Shown: positions 53,898 through 62,608 of the stretch, one piece after another | Layout: each line of letters opens with the position of its first letter | How positions within the stretch are numbered: the first letter of the stretch is position 1 | Source: Pseudomonas fluorescens | Lineage (GTDB): Bacteria; Pseudomonadota; Gammaproteobacteria; Pseudomonadales; Pseudomonadaceae | DNA: 64,000 nt | Assembly: GCF_000802965.1 (NCBI RefSeq) | Contig: NZ_JSAK01000008.1 | Span: forward strand, 62,001 to 126,000 | Reading direction: 5' to 3' | Notes under the pieces: generated by a model | Database searches by the model: none | The model's input: the letters and a program-made list of their open reading frames with translations, nothing else | Told to the model about the DNA's origin: nothing | Program-made: the position numbers and the translations under genes

Positions 53898-55838
53898 ATG
53901 GTTATGAGTAAAGCGGACGCCTTCACACAGGCAGGGAAAACCGCGGTGTTGCAGAACATCCAGGGCACTTTGCAATTCCTTCAGCGCTTCCCGCCTTTCA
54001 ATCAGATGGAACACGCCCACCTGGCGTACCTGGTTGAGCAATGTCAGCTGCGTTTTTATGCGCCCGGCGAGAGCATCATCAAACCTGCCGACGGCCCGGT
54101 TGAGCATTTCTACATCGTCAAGCAGGGTCGAGTGGTGGGCGAGCGTCCACATTCGGCCAAGGGCGGTACCGAAACCACTTTTGAGATCACCACCGGCGAG
54201 TGTTTTCCCCTCGCCGCGCTGCTGGGCGAGCGCGCGACCCGCACCGAACACCTCGCCGCCGAAGACACCTTTTGCCTACAGCTGAACAAGCTCGCATTCA
54301 TCAAGCTGTTCGCCCTTTCCGGCACCTTTCGCGACTTTGCCCTACGCGGCGTGAGCAGCCTGCTGGATCAGGTCAATCAGCAAGTCCAGCAAAAAGCTGT
54401 GGAAACCCTCGGCACCCAGTACTCGCTGAACACTCGCCTCGGCGAATTGGCCATGCGCCATCCGGTGACGTGCAGCCCGACCACCCCACTGCGGGAAGCC
54501 GTGACCCTGATGCATGAGCAGCAGGTCGGCAGCATCGTGGTGGTCGATGAGCATAAAGCGCCGCTGGGCATTTTCACTCTGCGCGATTTGCGCCACGTGG
54601 TCGCCAGCGGCATCGGTGACTTCAACGAAGCCATCAAGCGGCACATGACCCAGGCGCCGTTCTATCTGACCCCGGACCACAGCGCCTTCGATGCCGCGAT
54701 TGCCATGACCGAGCGGCATATCGCCCACGTCTGCCTGGTCAAGGATCAGCGCCTGTGCGGGGTGGTTTCGGAACGGGATCTGTTTTCCCTGCAACGGGTC
54801 GATCTGGTGCACCTGGCGCGCACCATCCGCAGCGCCCAGCGCGTGGAAAACCTGGTGGTGCTGCGCGGCGAGATCGGCCAATTGGTCGAGCGCATGCTGG
54901 CCCACGGCGCCTCTTCGACCCAGATCACCCACATCATCACCCTGCTCAACGACCACACCGTATGCCGGGTGATCGAACTGACCCTGGCGGAGAAAGGCGA
55001 CCCCGGCGTGCCGTTCAGTTGGTTGTGCTTCGGCAGCGAAGGCCGCCGCGAACAGACGCTGCACACCGATCAGGACAACGGCATTATTTTCGAAGCCCGG
55101 GACGCCGCCCACGCTGCGGAAATTCGCGGCAAATTACTGCCCATCGCCCAACAAATCAATCACAGTCTGGCGCTCTGCGGTTTCACTCTGTGCAAGGGCA
55201 ACATCATGGCCGGCAACCCCGAGCTGTGTTTGTCACGTGTCGAGTGGGCACGCCGCTTCGCCGCGTTTATCCGTGAAGCAACGCCGGAGAACCTGCTGGG
55301 GTCGAGCATTTATTTCGATTTGCGCGTGGTCTGGGGCAACGAGCAAAGTTGTGAACAGCTGCGTCGCGGGATTCTCGAACAGGTCGGCGACAACCGTTTG
55401 TTCCAGCGCATGATGGCCGAGAACGCACTGCGCAATCGCCCGCCCGTAGGACGTTTCCGCGAGTTTGTCCTGGCACGCAAAAATGGCGAGAAAGCCACGC
55501 TCGACCTGAAAGTCCAGGGTCTGACTCCATTCGTCGACGGCGCGCGATTGCTGGCACTGGCCAACGGGATCGAAACCAACAACACGCTGGAGCGCTTTCG
55601 CCAACTGGTGGACAAAGAGGTCATCGAGCCGCTGGACGGCGCGGCGTACGAAGAGGCGTATCACTTCATCCAGCAAACCCGCATGCAGCAACATCAGCTA
55701 CAGACCCGGGAGAATTTGCCCTACTCCAACCGCGTCGATCCGGACAGCCTTAATCATCTGGATCGACGCATCCTGCGAGAATCCCTGCGCCAGGCCCAAC
55801 GCCTGCAAAGCAGCCTGACCCTGCGGTATCAGCTATGA
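53898..55838 (+). CDS. cNMP-binding/CBS/DUF294 nucleotidyltransferase-like protein
   Basis: Protein of about 646 residues. Domains in order: cyclic-nucleotide-binding (about 35-160), two CBS motifs (GELAMRHPVTCSPTTPLREA and AIKRHMTQAPFYLTPDHSAF), a DUF294 nucleotidyltransferase domain with GSEGRREQTLHTDQDNGIIF, and its substrate-binding C-terminus. In this family the Gly-Ser and Asp pair resembles GlnD-type uridylyltransferases. Starts at 53898 and 53904 are both possible; the longer frame to 53712 lacks family similarity. It is coupled to a DnaQ-like exonuclease by ATGA. The signal and target are unknown. Confidence 0.87.
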   Translation: MVMSKADAFTQAGKTAVLQNIQGTLQFLQRFPPFNQMEHAHLAYLVEQCQLRFYAPGESIIKPADGPVEHFYIVKQGRVVGERPHSAKGGTETTFEITTGECFPLAALLGERATRTEHLAAEDTFCLQLNKLAFIKLFALSGTFRDFALRGVSSLLDQVNQQVQQKAVETLGTQYSLNTRLGELAMRHPVTCSPTTPLREAVTLMHEQQVGSIVVVDEHKAPLGIFTLRDLRHVVASGIGDFNEAIKRHMTQAPFYLTPDHSAFDAAIAMTERHIAHVCLVKDQRLCGVVSERDLFSLQRVDLVHLARTIRSAQRVENLVVLRGEIGQLVERMLAHGASSTQITHIITLLNDHTVCRVIELTLAEKGDPGVPFSWLCFGSEGRREQTLHTDQDNGIIFEARDAAHAAEIRGKLLPIAQQINHSLALCGFTLCKGNIMAGNPELCLSRVEWARRFAAFIREATPENLLGSSIYFDLRVVWGNEQSCEQLRRGILEQVGDNRLFQRMMAENALRNRPPVGRFREFVLARKNGEKATLDLKVQGLTPFVDGARLLALANGIETNNTLERFRQLVDKEVIEPLDGAAYEEAYHFIQQTRMQQHQLQTRENLPYSNRVDPDSLNHLDRRILRESLRQAQRLQSSLTLRYQL

Positions 55839-56542
55839 GCCTGTTCTCATGGCTGCGCCCGGCCGGGCCGATGCTGAATGGCGACCTGCAACAACGGCTG
55901 CAACGTTTACCGGCGGTGTCCAGTCTGGGTGAGTGCAACCTGCGTGATCAACGCTGGGTGGTGCTCGACCTGGAAACCACCGGGCTAAACCTGAGCAAGG
56001 ACCGGGTGCTGTCCATCGGTGCGGTGGTAATCGAGGACGGCGCGATCGATTTCAGTCAGCAATTCGAACGCACCTTGCAATGTGCCGAACTGAAACTCGG
56101 CCCCAGTGTGTTGATTCATGGCCTCGGACCCAGCGCGATTGCTGCCGGCAGCGACCCAGCCGAGGCGCTGCTTGAGTTCATGGAATTCGTCGGCGACAGC
56201 CCGGTGCTGGCCTTTCATGCGCCATTCGACCAGCACATGCTCGGGCGAGCGTTGAAGGATCATCTGGGCTACAAGTTGCAGCATGCATTTCTGGATGTGG
56301 CGGACATCGCACCGATGCTGTGTCCGCAGGCCAACATCCGCGAGGCCGGGCTGGACGAGTGGATCGACTGGTTCAAGCTGGAAGTCTTCGAACGCCACAA
56401 CGCCAGCGCCGATGCGCTGGCCACTGCTGAATTGGCGTTGATCCTGTTCAGCCGCTCGCGCCAGCAGCAGATTCATAGCCCGTTGAACTTGCAGCAGCGG
56501 TTGAATCAGTGGAAGCGGCGGCAACAAACTCCTTCTTTCTAA
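55835..56542 (+). CDS. DnaQ-like 3'-5' exonuclease
   Basis: DEDDh-family exonuclease of 235 residues. Exo I is VVLDLETTGL (Asp and Glu), Exo II is in VLAFHAPFDQHML, and Exo III is in RHNASADALATAELAL with the catalytic His. It overlaps the upstream DUF294 gene by ATGA, a pairing common in pseudomonads. Not the replicative epsilon subunit, which is elsewhere; possibly an RNA or small-nucleotide processing enzyme linked to its partner. Confidence 0.87.
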   Translation: MSLFSWLRPAGPMLNGDLQQRLQRLPAVSSLGECNLRDQRWVVLDLETTGLNLSKDRVLSIGAVVIEDGAIDFSQQFERTLQCAELKLGPSVLIHGLGPSAIAAGSDPAEALLEFMEFVGDSPVLAFHAPFDQHMLGRALKDHLGYKLQHAFLDVADIAPMLCPQANIREAGLDEWIDWFKLEVFERHNASADALATAELALILFSRSRQQQIHSPLNLQQRLNQWKRRQQTPSF

Positions 56543-56557
56543 CCTCACATAACCCCT

Positions 56558-56676
56558 GTGGCGAGGGAGCTTGCTCCCGCTGGGCTGCGGAGCAGCCCCT
56601 AAACACTTCAAACCGTACCGCATTCTCCGATTTTGCGACTGCTGCGCAGCCGAGCGGGAGCAAGCTCCCTCGCCAC
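56558..56676. repeat. REPIN, 119 bp (copy 3 of 4)
   Basis: Same arms and length. Inner hairpin stem GGGCTGC / GCAGCCC is fully paired here. Confidence 0.92.
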
Positions 56677-56793
56677 AGATCGGTAATTAACACCAAAACT
56701 CACCCGACCAACGCCAATTGCTTTACCTCCCCCGCCTCTGACACAATCGCGAACAATTCTCGTTAGTTAACACTTCCCAAACGGTGATGCTGC

Positions 56794-57312
56794 GTGTCGT
56801 CAGTCCCAAGCCCTCATAGTGAGCTCGTCGGTGCGTTATATCGCGACCATCGCGGTTGGTTATTGGCCTGGCTACGGCGCAACGTCGCTTGCCCGCAACG
56901 GGCCGAAGACCTGAGCCAGGACACCTTCGTGCGCTTGCTGGGCCGTGAGGAACTGAAACTGCCACGCGAACCGCGGGCGTTTCTGGTAGCGATTGCCAAG
57001 GGCCTGTTGTTCGACTATTTCCGCCGCGCCGCGCTGGAACAGGCCTACCTCACCGAACTGATGCTGATTCCCGAAGCCGAGCAACCTTCGGTGGAAGAAC
57101 AGCAGATGATCCTCGAAGACCTGAAAAACATTGATCGTCTGCTCGGCAAACTGTCGAACAAGGCCCGGGCGGCGTTTCTCTACAATCGCCTCGACGGCCT
57201 CGGCCACGCGGAAATCGCCGAACGCCTGGGCGTCTCCGTGCCCCGCGTGCGTCAGTACCTGGCCCAAGGCATCCGCCAGTGCTACATCGCGTTGTACGGT
57301 GAGCCGGTATGA
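56794..57312 (+). CDS. FecI-like ECF sigma factor
   Basis: Extracytoplasmic-function sigma factor of 172 residues. Region 2 is ALYRDHRGWLLAWLRRNVAC, then PQRAEDLSQDTFVRLLG; region 4 is RAAFLYNRLDGLGHAEIAER, then LGVSVPRVRQYLAQGIRQCY. This is the iron-starvation sigma type that switches on a TonB receptor. The GTG start follows GGTGATGC. It overlaps the FecR-like gene by ATGA. A Fur-like AT-rich stretch lies near 56745-56765 but no clear 19-bp box was found. Confidence 0.92.
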   Translation: MSSVPSPHSELVGALYRDHRGWLLAWLRRNVACPQRAEDLSQDTFVRLLGREELKLPREPRAFLVAIAKGLLFDYFRRAALEQAYLTELMLIPEAEQPSVEEQQMILEDLKNIDRLLGKLSNKARAAFLYNRLDGLGHAEIAERLGVSVPRVRQYLAQGIRQCYIALYGEPV

Positions 57313-58283
57313 GTCCCGTCAGTTCCAAACCGGTGTCGGCGCAGGTGCTCGACGCCGCCATCGCGTGGCAATTGTCGCTGGATTCCGACAGCCCGGTGGA
57401 GCGCGAAGAATTCGCCAAATGGCACGCCGCCCACGAAGAACACGCGCGTGCCTGGCGCCAGTTGGGCATGCTCGATCAACGTTTCAGCGTCGCCAGCGGT
57501 CCGGCCCGCACGGCCCTGCTGCAATCGCGTGAAAGCATCCGTCGGCGAGTGCGCAATCTCGGCAGCGGTCTGGCCAGCGTGGTCGCGGTGATTGGCCTGA
57601 CGCTGTTCGCCGCTGACCGTTACTTGCCGCTCGACTATTGGCTGGCAGATCAGCGCACCGCCACCGGTGAACAACGCACCCTGCGCTTGAGCGACGGCAC
57701 GCTGATCAACCTCAACACTCACAGCGCCGTGGACGTGCGTTTTGACGAGAAGCAGCGGCGGGTCGTTCTTCAGGAAGGCGAAATCCTTGTTGAAACTGGG
57801 CATGGCGACGCTCGGCCGTTCATCGTCGAGACCCGTGAAGGCAGCATGCGTGCGCTGGGTACGCGGTTCCTGGTCAAGCATGAAGAACAAGGCACACGCC
57901 TGAGCGTGTTGCAGTCGGCGGTGGCCGCCCATCCGCAGTCGAACCCAGACGAATTGATTCTGCGCGAAGGCCAGCAAATGCTGATCCGCAATGATGGGTT
58001 GGGGCCGGTGACCGCGCTCAACCTCGGTGCGGATGCCTGGACACGCGGCATGCTGGTGGTGGACAACGCGCGGCTGGAAGATCTGATCCACGAGATTGGT
58101 CGCTATCGCCCCGGGCATTTGGGCGTCGCTCCGGAAGTGGCCGACCTGCGGATCACCGGCAGTTTCCCGCTGCGGGACACTGATCTGGCGTTGAGCGCGC
58201 TGTTGCCGACCCTGCCGGTACAGATTGAACAGCGCACGCAATGGTGGGTGACGGTGGCGGCGAAGACTGAAGCCAAGCCCTGA
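57309..58283 (+). CDS. FecR-like anti-sigma factor
   Basis: Inner-membrane regulator of 324 residues: a cytoplasmic N-terminal part (DUF4880-like, LDAAIAWQLSLDSDSPVERE), one membrane helix near 95-115 (SVVAVIGLTLFAADRY) and the periplasmic FecR domain (RLSDGTLINLNTHSAVDVRF, EGEILVETGH). It holds the sigma factor inactive until the TonB receptor signals that substrate is bound. Translationally coupled to the sigma gene. Confidence 0.92.
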   Translation: MSPVSSKPVSAQVLDAAIAWQLSLDSDSPVEREEFAKWHAAHEEHARAWRQLGMLDQRFSVASGPARTALLQSRESIRRRVRNLGSGLASVVAVIGLTLFAADRYLPLDYWLADQRTATGEQRTLRLSDGTLINLNTHSAVDVRFDEKQRRVVLQEGEILVETGHGDARPFIVETREGSMRALGTRFLVKHEEQGTRLSVLQSAVAAHPQSNPDELILREGQQMLIRNDGLGPVTALNLGADAWTRGMLVVDNARLEDLIHEIGRYRPGHLGVAPEVADLRITGSFPLRDTDLALSALLPTLPVQIEQRTQWWVTVAAKTEAKP

Positions 58284-58299
58284 GTACAAGCGAAACCCT

Positions 58300-58418
58300 G
58301 TGGCGAGGGAGCTTGCTCCCGCTGGGTCGCGAAGCGACCCCCTGCATTATCCCGCCAGACCGTAATCGCTGATTTTGCGACTGCTGCGCAGCCGAGCGGG
58401 AGCAAGCTCCCTCGCCAC
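58300..58418. repeat. REPIN, 119 bp (copy 4 of 4)
   Basis: Same arms and length. Inner stem GGGTCGC / GCGACCC, a compensated change relative to copies 2 and 3. Confidence 0.92.
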
Positions 58419-58531
58419 AACTGTGCCTGCTGAATTATTAAATCGAAATTATTTTCATCCAGCCCTATCACTTTTTGATTTTCGTCCGGCACCTAGGCAA
58501 TTGAGAAGTATTCCCTTTCAGGAGCCGCTGT

Positions 58532-60967
58532 ATGTCCCGTTCGCTAGACACCTTGTTGCGCCCCAGTTTGTTGGCGGTTGCCATTGCCCTTTGCACCCCT
58601 TTGGCCAGCAGCCAACTGATCGCCGCTGAACAGGCATCCAGCGTTCGTGCTTACAACCTGCAGGCCGCGCCTTTGGCCAATACGCTGAACCAGATCGCCA
58701 GTCAGGCCGGTGTGGCGCTGTCGCTGAACCCATCGTTGGCGGCGGGCAAGACGTCGGCTCCGGTCAATGGCCAGTTCGACGCGGCCGGCGCCCTGCGCGA
58801 AGCCCTGCGCGGCACCGGTCTGCAGCTCGAGCAAAGTGGTACCGGCACTTACAGCCTGGTGGCCGTGCCCGAGGGCGCGATGGCCCTGCCGGCGACCAGT
58901 GTGATTGGTGTGGAAGACACTGAAAGTGCTTGGGGGCCGGTCGAAGGTTATCTGGCCAAACGTACGGCAGCCGGGACTAAAACCGATACGGCGCTGGCCG
59001 AGGTGCCTCGTTCAATTTCTGTCGCCACCCGTGAACAGATGCAGGACCGCGCCGTACAGAACCTGGATGACGCCGTCCGCTACATGCCCGGTGTCGTGGC
59101 CAGCAGCTACGGCAGTGACAGCCGTGCCGAGTGGCTGAAAGTCCGCGGATTTGAACCAACTCAATTCCTCGATGGCTTGCCGCTGCCCAAGGGCACCTAC
59201 GCCATGCCCAAAATAGAAACCTGGGACCTTGAGCGAGTGGCCTTGCTGCGGGGTCCTGCATCATCGCTTTACGGTCAGACGCCTCCTGGCGGCTTGCTTG
59301 ACATGGTTAGCCGCCGCCCCGAAGAACTTGCCAGCAACGAAGTGCAACTGCAGGTCGGCAGCCATGAGCGCAAGCAGATCAGCTTCGACAGCACTGGCCC
59401 CCTCGATGACCAAGGGCGTTTTCTTTACCGTGTCAGCGGCGTGGTGCGAGACAGCAACACCACCATCGAGCACACCGACGATAAACGCTACAACATCGCT
59501 CCCAGCCTGACCTGGAACATCGATCCCGATACCAAACTGACGTTCCTCAGCCAGTACAACCGTGACGATACCGGGATCACCAGCCAGTTCCTGCCGTTGC
59601 AAGGTACCAAGCTGTCTACGCCTGCCGGCGAGGTGAAGTATCACAAGAACCTCGGCGATCCAGAGTGGGAGTTCTACGACAAGACTTACTACGCTTTGGG
59701 TTATGCGTTTGAGCACCGGATGAACGACGTTTGGCAGTTCCGTCAGAACCTGCGCTACACCAAAAGCGATCTGTCTTTCCAAGGCATCACCTCTGGCGGG
59801 TTTTTCGGTTCGGTCAGTGACGACGGCACCTTGTCCCGGGGCGCCAACGTCGTCAACGAAGACATCAGCCAATTCGCTGTGGATAACAACTTCCAGGCCG
59901 ATTTCGACACTGGCGTGATCAGGCACACCCTGTTGCTGGGCCTGGACCACCAACGCGTCAACACCAATTACAAATGGCTGTTCGGCAGCGCGCCGACCAG
60001 CAATATCATCACCCCGATTTACGGCCAGGACTTCAGTAACGTCAGCTACACCGCGTTCAACGATTACAACCAGAAGACCCATGACACAGGCCTGTACGTT
60101 CAGGACCAGATGGCCCTCGACAACTGGCGCCTGACGCTGGGCGGCCGTCAGGACTGGCTGCACACTGACTCGACCTTCTACAACGTGAACGATGCCAAGG
60201 ACACCCGCGACGATAACGCCTTCACCGGCAACGCTGCCCTTAGTTATGTGTTCGATTCCGGCTTCACGCCGTACATCTCTTACGCGGAGTCTTTCCAGGC
60301 TGAAGCCGGTGGTGCGAATGGAGAAGCCTTCAAACCGGGCACTGGCAAGCAATACGAAGTGGGTATCAAATACCAGCCTCCGGGTATGGACATGCTGTTC
60401 ACTGCGGCGGCCTATGACCTGACCCGCAAGGACATCGTGCTCAGTGACACACTGGGCGTTTCGCGTCCACTGGGTGAAGCCAAGGTGCGTGGTTTCGAAC
60501 TGGAGGCGACCGGTGACGTCAACGAAAACCTCAAATTGACGGCCGCGTATACCTACGCCAATACCAAGATGACCAAGGTCACCAGCCCTTTGGACAAAAA
60601 CCGCCCACTTCCACTGACGCCGGAAAACCAGGCCTCTGCGTGGGCTGATTACACTTGGCACACGGGCGTGCTGGATGGTTTCGGACTCGGATTCGGCGTG
60701 CGCTATATCGGAGAAACCGACAACATTGCCATCGGCAGCATGGCCTTCGTGCGCGATAAATCTGACGGCCATAGCGATTCGTACACCGTCTATGACGCAG
60801 CGGTCCATTACGACCTGGGCCGTCTGAATAGCTCCCTCAAAGGCGTTAGTGTTGCCGTTAATGCCAATAACGTGTTCGACAAGGAATACATCTCGACGTG
60901 TGACGGTTTCTATTGCTACTACGGCGACCGTCGCAATGTCTTGGCCAGCGTTAACTACAAGTGGTAA
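58532..60967 (+). CDS. TonB-dependent ferric-siderophore receptor with signalling domain
   Basis: Outer-membrane receptor of 811 residues. A signal peptide (about 1-32, ending near LIAAEQ), an STN signalling domain (about 38-115, VRAYNLQAAPLANTLNQIAS), a plug (about 160-280, LAEVPRSISVATREQ, WLKVRGFEPTQFLDG, LLRGPASSLYGQTPPGGLLD) and a beta-barrel ending in NYKW. The C-terminal CDGFYCYYGDRRNVLASVNY resembles hydroxamate (ferrichrome or ferrioxamine) receptors. The siderophore is not certain. The STN domain links it to the FecR-like protein upstream. A hairpin at 60996-61019 follows. Confidence 0.93.
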   Translation: MSRSLDTLLRPSLLAVAIALCTPLASSQLIAAEQASSVRAYNLQAAPLANTLNQIASQAGVALSLNPSLAAGKTSAPVNGQFDAAGALREALRGTGLQLEQSGTGTYSLVAVPEGAMALPATSVIGVEDTESAWGPVEGYLAKRTAAGTKTDTALAEVPRSISVATREQMQDRAVQNLDDAVRYMPGVVASSYGSDSRAEWLKVRGFEPTQFLDGLPLPKGTYAMPKIETWDLERVALLRGPASSLYGQTPPGGLLDMVSRRPEELASNEVQLQVGSHERKQISFDSTGPLDDQGRFLYRVSGVVRDSNTTIEHTDDKRYNIAPSLTWNIDPDTKLTFLSQYNRDDTGITSQFLPLQGTKLSTPAGEVKYHKNLGDPEWEFYDKTYYALGYAFEHRMNDVWQFRQNLRYTKSDLSFQGITSGGFFGSVSDDGTLSRGANVVNEDISQFAVDNNFQADFDTGVIRHTLLLGLDHQRVNTNYKWLFGSAPTSNIITPIYGQDFSNVSYTAFNDYNQKTHDTGLYVQDQMALDNWRLTLGGRQDWLHTDSTFYNVNDAKDTRDDNAFTGNAALSYVFDSGFTPYISYAESFQAEAGGANGEAFKPGTGKQYEVGIKYQPPGMDMLFTAAAYDLTRKDIVLSDTLGVSRPLGEAKVRGFELEATGDVNENLKLTAAYTYANTKMTKVTSPLDKNRPLPLTPENQASAWADYTWHTGVLDGFGLGFGVRYIGETDNIAIGSMAFVRDKSDGHSDSYTVYDAAVHYDLGRLNSSLKGVSVAVNANNVFDKEYISTCDGFYCYYGDRRNVLASVNYKW

Positions 60968-60995
60968 TGGCATGACCTGACATGCCCCACGACCT

Positions 60996-61019
60996 GGCCG
61001 CCCTCGAAGGGCGGCTTTG
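60996..61019 (+). terminator. Hairpin between receptor and PepSY genes
   Basis: Stem GCCGCCC / GGGCGGC with loop TCGA and a CTTTGGTGTTT tail; probably partial termination, as the next gene starts 21 nt later. Confidence 0.6.
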
Positions 61020-61039
61020 GTGTTTCTGAAGGCTATGAA

Positions 61040-62170
61040 ATGAAAAGTAAAACAATTCGCCGCTGGTCCGCCGTTCACACCTGGACCAGCCTGATTTGCA
61101 CGGTGTTCCTGCTGATGCTGGCGCTGACCGGCCTGCCGTTGATCTTCCACCACGAGATCGACCACTTGCTGGGCGATGCCGCCGAGTTGAAGCAAATGCC
61201 GGCGGACACCCCGCAGCTGAATTTGCAGCAATTGGTGCTGGCTGCTGAAAAGCATCGTCCCGGTGAAGTGATGCAGTACTTCGGTTTCGACGAAGACGAG
61301 CCCTATGCCGCGATCGCGATCATGGCCGCCACGGCCGGTACAGAGCCGAACTCTTCCCACACGTTCATGCTCGACGCCCGAACCGGCGAAGCACTGGAAA
61401 TGCCGTCGGCCAATGGCGGCTTCATGATGCTGATGTTGCGCCTGCACGTGGACATGTTCGCCGGGTTGCCGGGCAAGTTGTTGCTGGCGTTCATGGGGAT
61501 TTTGTTCGTAGCGGCAATCGTCTCTGGCACGGTGTTGTACCTGCCGTTCATGCGCCGCTTGAAGTTCGCCACCGTACGCCAGGACAAATCCACCCGCCTG
61601 CGCTGGCTCGACCTGCATAACCTGATCGGCGTCGTGACCCTGACCTGGGCTTTGGTGGTCGGCGTCACTGGTGTGATCAGTGCCTGCGCCGACCTGTTGA
61701 TCGCCGCGTGGCGCAACGACAGCCTCAGCGCGATGGTCGCGCCGTACCGCGATGCACCGCCGCTGACACAACTGGCGCCCGCCACCCGCTTGCTCGACAT
61801 CGCCAGGGAAGTCGCACCGGGCATGCAACCGGACTTCATCGCCTTCCCCGGCACGCGGTTTTCCAGCGAGCATCATTACGCGGTGTTCATGAAAGGCAGT
61901 ACACACCTGACTTCGCACCTGCTGACGCCGGTGCTGATCGATGCCAACACCCTGCAAGTCACCGCCGTGGCCGAGCGTCCGTGGTACATGGATGCGATGG
62001 GCATGTCGCAGCCGCTGCACTTCGGTGATTACGGCGGCATGCCGATGCAAATCCTCTGGGCGACTCTGGATGTGCTGACGATCATCGTTCTCGGCAGCGG
62101 GGTTTACCTCTGGGTGGTGCGGCGCAAGGCGGCAAAACCAGTCCTGGAAAAAGCGGAGAGCGTGGCATGA
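61040..62170 (+). CDS. PepSY-domain inner-membrane protein (FoxB/PiuB-like)
   Basis: Protein of 376 residues with four membrane helices (around 12-35, 140-165, 195-220 and 340-365) and periplasmic PepSY domains. The opening RRWSAVHTWTSLICTVFLLM, then LALTGLPLIFHHEIDHLLG, and LRWLDLHNLIGVVTLTWALV carry the paired His residues of the PepSY_TM family. Proteins of this class follow siderophore receptors (foxB after foxA in P. aeruginosa) and are thought to reduce or release ferric siderophore. It overlaps the next small gene. Confidence 0.9.
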   Translation: MKSKTIRRWSAVHTWTSLICTVFLLMLALTGLPLIFHHEIDHLLGDAAELKQMPADTPQLNLQQLVLAAEKHRPGEVMQYFGFDEDEPYAAIAIMAATAGTEPNSSHTFMLDARTGEALEMPSANGGFMMLMLRLHVDMFAGLPGKLLLAFMGILFVAAIVSGTVLYLPFMRRLKFATVRQDKSTRLRWLDLHNLIGVVTLTWALVVGVTGVISACADLLIAAWRNDSLSAMVAPYRDAPPLTQLAPATRLLDIAREVAPGMQPDFIAFPGTRFSSEHHYAVFMKGSTHLTSHLLTPVLIDANTLQVTAVAERPWYMDAMGMSQPLHFGDYGGMPMQILWATLDVLTIIVLGSGVYLWVVRRKAAKPVLEKAESVA

Positions 62171-62346
62171 GGCCTCGGCAGTCGAATTTCTGGAAGGTGT
62201 TTGCCACGCCCACCGTCATTGCTCTGTTCAGCGCAGCGGGGTTGTTTGCCGCGTTGCTCGGCGATGGCATCTGGGATGCGCTGAGCTGGCTGGGCTTGGG
62301 TATCCCGGCCGTTCTTGCCCTGCGCGGCCTCCTCCAACGCCACTAA
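62167..62346 (+). CDS. Small two-helix membrane protein, 59 residues
   Basis: The ATG overlaps the stop of the PepSY gene (ATGA). The protein begins MRPRQSNFWKVFATPTVIAL and has two hydrophobic helices (TPTVIALFSAAGLFAALLG and LGLGIPAVLALRGLL) around a short G-D-G-I-W-D loop. Small proteins of this type commonly close PepSY iron operons in pseudomonads. The function is unknown; it may assist the PepSY protein. Confidence 0.8.
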   Translation: MRPRQSNFWKVFATPTVIALFSAAGLFAALLGDGIWDALSWLGLGIPAVLALRGLLQRH

Positions 62347-62353
62347 CCTTCAC

Positions 62354-62454
62354 CTGTAGGAGCTGCCGAAGGCTCGGGCCGCGTTCGGACGATCTTTTGA
62401 TCTTGATCTTAAAAAACAAGATCAAAAGATCGCAGCCTTCGGCAGCTCCTACAG
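62354..62454. repeat. REP-type inverted repeat, 101 bp
   Basis: Outer arms CTGTAGGAGCTGCCGAAGGCT and complement (trimmed here to 20: CTGTAGGAGCTGCCGAAGGC) plus an inner perfect 15-bp palindrome built on GATCTTTTGATCTTG. Same family as 48426-48504. Confidence 0.88.
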
Positions 62455-62506
62455 AGTCAAACGCCCCCGCCTGTCGCCTCCCCACGTCACCCCTCTGACA
62501 TATTTG

Positions 62507-62556
62507 TTGACACTTTCCCCCTTGCACTTCTATAAAGACGCATGTTGTACGACAAC
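62507..62556 (+). promoter_or_regulatory. Promoter and GTTGT-N3-ACAAC palindrome upstream of MFS gene
   Basis: TTGACA at 62507-62512 and TATAAA at 62531-62536 with an 18-bp spacer. Just downstream, GTTGT ACG ACAAC (62544-62556), followed by a further CTACAAC half site, could be a GntR- or LacI-type operator covering the transcription start. Confidence 0.6.
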
Positions 62557-62608
62557 CTACAACAACAGCTGCACCCCATAACTCCAAAAATAAAATGACG
62601 GTGATGTG

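Noticed and set aside
56745..56765. Fur box upstream of the ECF sigma gene
   Set aside because: The AT-rich stretch shares only part of the 19-bp consensus; too weak to list as a site although iron control is likely from gene content.
59261..62050. A 929-codon open frame on the minus strand across the receptor and PepSY genes
   Set aside because: It is antisense to two well-supported genes, has no recognisable domain, and long antisense frames are common in GC-rich Pseudomonas DNA.
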